Origin: Gammaproteobacteria bacterium | GTDB taxonomy: Bacteria > Pseudomonadota > Gammaproteobacteria > SZUA-140 | Length of the DNA: 11,022 bases | Direction of reading: 5' to 3' | Assembly: GCA_026994735.1 (NCBI GenBank) | Contig: JALWQD010000371.1 | Location: forward strand, 1-11,022 | In this document: one piece after another, positions 6,864 through 11,022 of the stretch | Position numbering within the stretch: position 1 is the stretch's first letter | Layout: each line of letters opens with the position of its first letter | Notes under the pieces: generated by a model | Databases searched by the model: none | Told to the model about the DNA's origin: nothing | What the model saw: only the letters and a program-made list of their open reading frames with translations | Made by a program: the position numbers and the translations under genes

Positions 6864-9566
6864 ATGAATGTTCCGCAAACTGCCAATGAACGGTTAATCC
6901 TGGTCGATGGCTCCTCATACCTATATCGTGCTTTTCATGCCATGCCTGAACTAACGAATGGTCAGGGTGAGCCAACGGGGGCCATTTATGGGGTCGTCAA
7001 TATGCTCCGGACGTTGCTGCGACAGTACCCCGATGATCATGTTGTTGTTGTGTTTGATGCCCCAGGAGAGAATTTCCGCCATCGTCTTTATGCTGATTAC
7101 AAGGCCAATCGGACAAAAATGCCGGACGAATTACGCCAGCAAATAGCGCCCTTGCATGCCTTGGTCGAGGCCATGGGCCTGCCTTTGCTGATGGTCGATG
7201 ATGTCGAGGCTGATGATGTCATCGGTGCGCTGGCGAGTCAGGCCAGTGCCCTGGCAATGCAAACGTTGATTTCAACCGGTGACAAGGACATGGCCCAGTT
7301 AGTCAATGACCGTGTTGGATTAATCAACACCATGACCGGGGAGTCACTGACGCCGGCAAAGGTTGAAGAAAAGTTTGGTGTCAGGCCGGAACAGATTATC
7401 GATTTTCTCGCACTCACTGGCGATACTTCCGATAACATTCCGGGGGTGCCCGGAGTGGGGCCGAAAACGGCGGCAAAATGGTTACGTCAATTTGGCGATC
7501 TTGATCAGCTGATAGCCCGTGCTGATGAGGTTGGCGGCAAGGTTGGTGAGCGATTGCGTTTACATTTACAGCAGTTGCCGCTGTCACGGCAACTGGCAAC
7601 GATCAATTGCCAGTTGGAAGGATTGCCGGCACCAACATTGCTGTCCCGGCGCAGGGAAGATATTGCCGCCTTGGGCAAGCTTTATAAAACGCTGGGTTTC
7701 CGTCGCTGGCTGGCCGAGCTGGAAGACACTGACGACGTCGTTACTAGCGCATCATCAGGCGGAGACTATGATTTGGTCCTCGATTCTGCTGGGCTTGATG
7801 TCTGGCTCAAACGCCTGGCGACAAGCTCTTGTCTTGCTGTCGATACAGAAACAACAAGCCTGGATTGCCTGACGGCGGAGCTGGTCGGCATTTCTTTGGC
7901 TGTGACGACTGGAGAGGCTTGTTATATTCCTTGTGGCCATCGTTATCCGGGGGCACCGAAGCAGCTTGAACGCCAATATCTGCTTGCTGCACTGCGCCCC
8001 TTTTTGGAAAATCCGCAGCTGGCAAAGGTTGGGCAAAACCTGAAATATGATTTACGCATTTTGTCTGAACACGGGCTGACCTTGCGCGGGCTGCGTTTTG
8101 ACACCATGCTGGAATCCTATGTTCTCGACAGTACGGCCGGTAACCACGATATGGATTCTCTCGCGCGTCGTTATCTAGGTCTCAAAACGGTCAGTTTTGA
8201 GGAGATTGCCGGCAAAGGTGCGAAGCAGCTGACCTTTGACCAGGTCCCGCTTGAGCAGGCCGCTCCTTATGCCGCTGAAGATGCCGATATAACGCTCCGT
8301 TTGCATCAGGCCCTTTTCCCGCGCCTGCAGGCTGAGCCCGCCATGGAGCAGGTATTTACTGCTATTGAAATGCCGTTGCTCGCTATTTTGGCCGCCATGG
8401 AAGGACATGGTGTTTTGATCGATGGGGATTTGTTGCGCCTTCATGGCAGCGAGCTGGCAGAACGTTTGCAAGCGCTTGAAAAACAGTGTGCTGAGGTGGC
8501 GGGAATAGCCTTTAACCTGGCCTCGCCAAAGCAGATTCAGGAAGTGCTCTATGAGCGTCTGGGCTTGCCTGTGCTGAAAAAGACGCCCAAAGGACAACCA
8601 TCGACAGCCGAATCAGTGTTGGCTGAATTGGCCGCAGACTATGCTTTGCCGCGCCTGATTCTTGAACATCGCTCATTGAACAAGCTCAAATCAACGTATA
8701 CGGACAGTTTGCCGCTGCAGATTCATCCGCGCACTGGCCGAGTCCATACGTCATACCATCAGGCCGTGACTGCGACGGGGCGGCTCTCTTCGAGTCAGCC
8801 TAACCTGCAGAATATACCCGTGCGTACGGCAGAAGGGCGACGGATACGCCAAGCCTTTATTGCCCCCGAAAATTACCGTCTTGTAGCTGCCGATTATTCA
8901 CAGATCGAGCTGCGTATTCTGGCTCATCTGTCTGCCGATGAGGCGCTCTGCCAAGCCTTTCAGAAAGGCGAAGATATCCACCGGGCGACTGCTGCCGAGA
9001 TTTTTGCCGTGGCGCTGGATGCGGTGACGAACGAGCAACGACGGCGCGCAAAGGCGATCAACTTTGGCCTGATTTATGGCATGTCCGCCTTTGGGCTTGC
9101 CCGGCAATTGGATATCGGTCGCGCAGAAGCGGCCGATTATATGAAGCTCTATTTTTCACGCTATCCTGGTGTCAAGGGGTTTATGGACGCAACGCGTGAG
9201 CTGGCGCATGAAAAAGGCTATGTAGAGACCCTTTTTGGGCGTCGTCTTTATTTGCCGGACATTCATTCACGTAACGGCCAGCGTCGGCAGTATGCCGAAA
9301 GGGCGGCTGTCAACGGGCCAATGCAGGGGACTGCTGCTGATATTATTAAACGTGCGATGTCTCTTTGTTTTGCCGATGTCGTCAGCCAGGTCGAGGATAC
9401 GGCTCTGGTCATGCAGGTTCATGATGAACTGGTTTTTGAAGTTGCTGTTGATATGCTCTCTGAGCGGATTGATGCGATTCGTCGGGCAATGGTATCCGCT
9501 GCTGAATTGAATGTACCGATGGTGGTTGATATTGGTACGGGTATGAACTGGGACGAAGCACATTGA
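6864..9566 (+). CDS. polA: DNA polymerase I
   Basis: This 900-residue enzyme fills gaps in excision repair and removes RNA primers from Okazaki fragments. All three domains are present and look active. The 5'-3' exonuclease (about 1-290) has LILVDGSSYLYRAFHA, EADDVIGALA (115-124), the STGDKDMAQLV loop and the helix-hairpin-helix GVPGVGPKTA. The 3'-5' proofreading domain (about 305-490) keeps the DTE motif (D327, E329), NLKYD with D396, and YAAEDAD with D474, so proofreading is expected, unlike in Bacillus or Thermus. The polymerase domain (about 500-900) has motif A DYSQIELR with D677, the O-helix RRRAKAINFGLIYG with R726, K730, F734 and Y738, and motif C VHDE with D854 and E855. E. coli PolA is 928 residues. 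The ATG at 6864 lacks a strong ribosome-binding site. The gene is divergent from LOG-DUF2782 and convergent with engB, an arrangement like that in Pseudomonas. Confidence 0.98.
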   Translation: MNVPQTANERLILVDGSSYLYRAFHAMPELTNGQGEPTGAIYGVVNMLRTLLRQYPDDHVVVVFDAPGENFRHRLYADYKANRTKMPDELRQQIAPLHALVEAMGLPLLMVDDVEADDVIGALASQASALAMQTLISTGDKDMAQLVNDRVGLINTMTGESLTPAKVEEKFGVRPEQIIDFLALTGDTSDNIPGVPGVGPKTAAKWLRQFGDLDQLIARADEVGGKVGERLRLHLQQLPLSRQLATINCQLEGLPAPTLLSRRREDIAALGKLYKTLGFRRWLAELEDTDDVVTSASSGGDYDLVLDSAGLDVWLKRLATSSCLAVDTETTSLDCLTAELVGISLAVTTGEACYIPCGHRYPGAPKQLERQYLLAALRPFLENPQLAKVGQNLKYDLRILSEHGLTLRGLRFDTMLESYVLDSTAGNHDMDSLARRYLGLKTVSFEEIAGKGAKQLTFDQVPLEQAAPYAAEDADITLRLHQALFPRLQAEPAMEQVFTAIEMPLLAILAAMEGHGVLIDGDLLRLHGSELAERLQALEKQCAEVAGIAFNLASPKQIQEVLYERLGLPVLKKTPKGQPSTAESVLAELAADYALPRLILEHRSLNKLKSTYTDSLPLQIHPRTGRVHTSYHQAVTATGRLSSSQPNLQNIPVRTAEGRRIRQAFIAPENYRLVAADYSQIELRILAHLSADEALCQAFQKGEDIHRATAAEIFAVALDAVTNEQRRRAKAINFGLIYGMSAFGLARQLDIGRAEAADYMKLYFSRYPGVKGFMDATRELAHEKGYVETLFGRRLYLPDIHSRNGQRRQYAERAAVNGPMQGTAADIIKRAMSLCFADVVSQVEDTALVMQVHDELVFEVAVDMLSERIDAIRRAMVSAAELNVPMVVDIGTGMNWDEAH

Positions 9567-9591
9567 ACTTTCTGATATTGAGCGAGTCCTA
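9565..9591 (+). promoter_or_regulatory. Candidate sigma-E/AlgU-type promoter for the small RNA
   Basis: GAACTT (9565-9570) matches the -35 of extracytoplasmic-stress sigma factors exactly and overlaps the polA stop codon. After 16 bases comes TCCTA (9587-9591), a partial match to the TCTGA-type -10. Transcription would begin near 9598. A poor sigma-70 alternative, TTGAGC with TACGAA 17 bases on, overlaps it. Weak evidence by sequence alone; it is suggested mainly because ErsA of Pseudomonas, at the same locus, is controlled by such a sigma factor. Confidence 0.28.
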
Positions 9592-9597
9592 TCCTGT

Positions 9598-9734
9598 AGA
9601 TACGAATGATTTCATTGCGAATATGTCCCCCTCCTCGTCCGCCTCCCATTGGGCGAGGAACACCGCCCGGCAAACCCCAAGCCGGGATATCGTTGGCCCC
9701 AGCATCCCTCCCTCTTTAGCTGGGGCTTTTTTTT
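9598..9734 (+). ncRNA. Candidate small regulatory RNA in the polA-engB gap (Spot 42/ErsA position)
   Basis: The gap after polA holds three stem-loops in a row. The first pairs CCTCGTCC (9633-9640) with GGGCGAGG (9651-9658); the second CCCGGC (9666-9671) with GCCGGG (9681-9686); the third is the terminator stem GCCCCAGC/GCTGGGGC followed by eight T. Loops and linkers are strikingly C-rich (CCCCCTCCTCG at 9627-9637, CCTCCC in loop 1, CCCC in loop 2, CCCTCCCTC in loop 3), a feature of RNAs that pair with Shine-Dalgarno regions. The same gap carries Spot 42 (spf) in Escherichia and ErsA in Pseudomonas, which are about 110-130 nt. The 5' end given here is a guess from a possible promoter. The alternative is a structured polA 3' UTR with its terminator, perhaps processed. 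Confidence 0.5.
9696..9734 (+). terminator. Intrinsic terminator after polA / small RNA
   Basis: A perfect 8-bp GC-rich stem, GCCCCAGC (9696-9703) with GCTGGGGC (9719-9726), closes a 15-base pyrimidine-rich loop and runs straight into T8 (9727-9734). It works in the + direction only; on the minus strand no T tract follows, so engB transcripts are not ended here. Confidence 0.9.
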
Positions 9735-9813
9735 GTCTGTGATTTGTCCATTCAAGGGATTTTCTGGCCAGGTTTTTCTTCTGCGATGTGTTTTTTCAGC
9801 GCGCAGGGTACGC

Positions 9814-10473
9814 TCAGGCATCACTGGCAGCGTTGCTTTCTGTCGCTGTGGCAAACCAGCTCTCAATGGTTTGATAGGCTTCATCAAGGCCGGTACGTTT
9901 GAGGGAAGAAAAGGTTTGTACGGTGATGGCCGGGCTGTCGACAAGCATCTTGCGCGTGCCATGCAAGGCTGCTGAAGCAGCAGCCTTGCTCAGCTTGTCA
10001 CTTTTTGTCAGCAGGATATGTCCGGGCAGTTGAGCCTGGCAGCACCAGTCAAGGATTAATTCGTCACCACTGGCGATACCGCGGCGGATATCGATGATGA
10101 TGATTAACCCGCGCAAACTCTGTCGTTTGAGGAAATAGGCTTCCATCAGTGGTCGCCAGGCTTGCCGGAGCCGCTCCGGAACTTTGGCATAGCCATAGCC
10201 TGGTAAATCGACGATGCGTTGGTCGCTGTCATTTATGCGGAAAAAATTTACCTGCTGGGTGCGCCCAGGCTGTTTGCTCGTACGGGCGAGTGAACGTTGG
10301 CCTGTGAGTGTATTAATGGCACTTGATTTGCCCGCATTCGAGCGGCCGACAAAGGCGATTTCAGCGCCAGTATCATCAGGGAATTGATAGCCATTGCCAG
10401 CCCCAAGCATGAAATGCAGAGGATAACGATAGAGTCGGCACTGCTGTTTTTTGTATTCTTGCGGCGCACTCAT
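9814..10473 (-). CDS. engB: Ribosome biogenesis GTP-binding protein EngB (YihA/YsxC)
   Basis: EngB is a small TRAFAC-class GTPase needed for late assembly of the 50S ribosomal subunit and usually essential. All G motifs are present, numbered from the ATG: G1 GRSNAGKSS (43-51), the G2 threonine in PGRTQ (T72), G3 DLPGYGYA (89-96), G4 TKSD (156-159) and G5 SSL (189-191). The 219-residue length is normal. Two starts are possible. The ATG at 10473 lies 8 bases after the upstream stop but lacks a clear ribosome-binding site. A TTG at 10485 would overlap that stop as TTGA and has AAAGG 6 bases upstream, adding four residues (MKTN). I list the ATG, but the TTG is a real competitor. Either way translation is probably coupled to the cNMP-binding gene. 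It is convergent with polA. Confidence 0.95.
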   Translation of the reverse strand: MSAPQEYKKQQCRLYRYPLHFMLGAGNGYQFPDDTGAEIAFVGRSNAGKSSAINTLTGQRSLARTSKQPGRTQQVNFFRINDSDQRIVDLPGYGYAKVPERLRQAWRPLMEAYFLKRQSLRGLIIIIDIRRGIASGDELILDWCCQAQLPGHILLTKSDKLSKAAASAALHGTRKMLVDSPAITVQTFSSLKRTGLDEAYQTIESWFATATESNAASDA

Positions 10474-10481
10474 GTTTGTTT

Positions 10482-10964
10482 TCAACGCTTGCCTTTACCA
10501 AAGATATAGCGCGTCAGGTTGACCTCATCGGTACTTACCCGGCGGAAGAGTCGATCAAGGCTGATAATGGCATGTTCGAGAATATTGACGGCGATGTAGG
10601 GGTGTTCGATGCGAATGCGCTCATACATCGGTCGGGTCAGGCAAAGTAGACGAGCGCCTTTGCTGCCTGCACGCATGCTGAGCAGGCGGGGTTCTTTGTC
10701 AAAGAACGACATTTCACCGATCATTTCACCTTCAAGTAAACGGCCGATCTCGGTCTCACGGTTGTTTTCAGCATGAAACAGGCCGACTTCGCCACCGATG
10801 ATGAAGTACAGCTGGTTGCCAATTTCACCGACATCGGCAATGGTTGCATCACGGTCGTACTCAACCAGCTCGGTGTATTCCAGCAAGATTCTGATTTCCT
10901 TGACGGTCAAGGTTTCGCAGAGGTACTGGTGATTGAGTAGTTCGAGGAGATCAATGTCATTCAT
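10482..10964 (-). CDS. Stand-alone cyclic-nucleotide-binding domain protein
   Basis: This 160-residue protein consists of one Crp-like cyclic-nucleotide-binding beta-barrel and a C-terminal helix, with no DNA-binding helix-turn-helix. The barrel is recognisable from residues about 35-115: LVEYDRDATIADVGEIGNQ, the YFIIGGEVGLF strands, and the phosphate-binding-cassette region GEMIGEMSFFDKEPRLLSMRA (79-99) with E84 in the GE position. The cassette arginine is probably R93 or R98, but the usual R-(S/T)-A is changed to RLLSMRA, so whether it binds cAMP, cGMP or nothing cannot be told. It may act by protein-protein contact. The ATG at 10964 has GGAAGG upstream at about 10 bases. The gene ends within or just before the engB start, implying an operon. 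The 58 bases upstream to the window edge show no clear promoter. Confidence 0.85.
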   Translation of the reverse strand: MNDIDLLELLNHQYLCETLTVKEIRILLEYTELVEYDRDATIADVGEIGNQLYFIIGGEVGLFHAENNRETEIGRLLEGEMIGEMSFFDKEPRLLSMRAGSKGARLLCLTRPMYERIRIEHPYIAVNILEHAIISLDRLFRRVSTDEVNLTRYIFGKGKR

Positions 10965-11022
10965 ATCCCTGGCCTTCCTTCTTTCTGAGAGATAAACGCG
11001 TGGCCCTGCAGCACTGTAAGAT

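Noticed and set aside
6724..6975. An 84-residue N-terminal extension of the LOG-family protein
   Set aside because: It crosses the divergent promoter region and the first codons of polA on the opposite strand; the ATG at 6723 has a proper ribosome-binding site and the normal family N-terminus.
9649..9975. A 108-codon plus-strand open frame spanning the polA terminator and the engB end
   Set aside because: It runs through the stem-loops and T8 tract and then antisense to engB; the product shows no family features.

Overview
The window looks like chromosomal core sequence from a gammaproteobacterium that fixes CO2. The pointers are a bona fide class I phosphoribulokinase, a GspC-type secretion component, an AAA-ATPase/SPOR (DamX-like) protein, and the LOG family–DUF2782 / polA / engB neighbourhood, which recalls Pseudomonas and purple or sulfur-oxidising gammaproteobacteria. 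The two-subunit form of the glycine decarboxylase P-protein fits Chromatiales-type lineages, but I cannot name a genus. Base composition is moderate and even, and I see no insertion sequence, phage gene, tRNA, rRNA or CRISPR array.

Layout. Positions 2-3585 are read on the + strand: the 3' part of gcvPB, a PfkB-family sugar/nucleoside kinase, and a membrane-anchored AAA/SPOR protein. A strong terminator hairpin at 3607-3641 separates these from a convergent minus-strand block. In transcription order that block is a LOG-family nucleotide hydrolase (start 6723), a small secreted DUF2782 protein that overlaps its end, gspC, and, after a 203-nt gap holding several inverted repeats, prk (3685-4551). 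A short divergent promoter region (6724-6863) leads rightwards into polA (6864-9566). Beyond polA a 247-nt gap holds three consecutive stem-loops ending in a T8 tract. The minus strand then carries engB and, upstream and translationally close to it, a stand-alone cyclic-nucleotide-binding-domain protein.

Functionally the genes cover glycine cleavage/C1 metabolism, the Calvin cycle, cell division or envelope (SPOR), type II secretion, purine/cytokinin-type nucleotide hydrolysis, DNA repair/Okazaki fragment processing, and ribosome assembly. Only gcvPB-pfkB, LOG-DUF2782(-gspC) and cNMP-engB look like co-transcribed groups.

The most interesting non-coding element is the polA-engB intergenic region. 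This is the position of Spot 42 (spf) in Escherichia and ErsA in Pseudomonas. Here it has the architecture of a small RNA of about 135 nt with C-rich, anti-Shine-Dalgarno-like unpaired segments, and a possible extracytoplasmic sigma promoter at the polA stop codon. No exotic multi-gene system (defence, biosynthetic or mobile) is visible.
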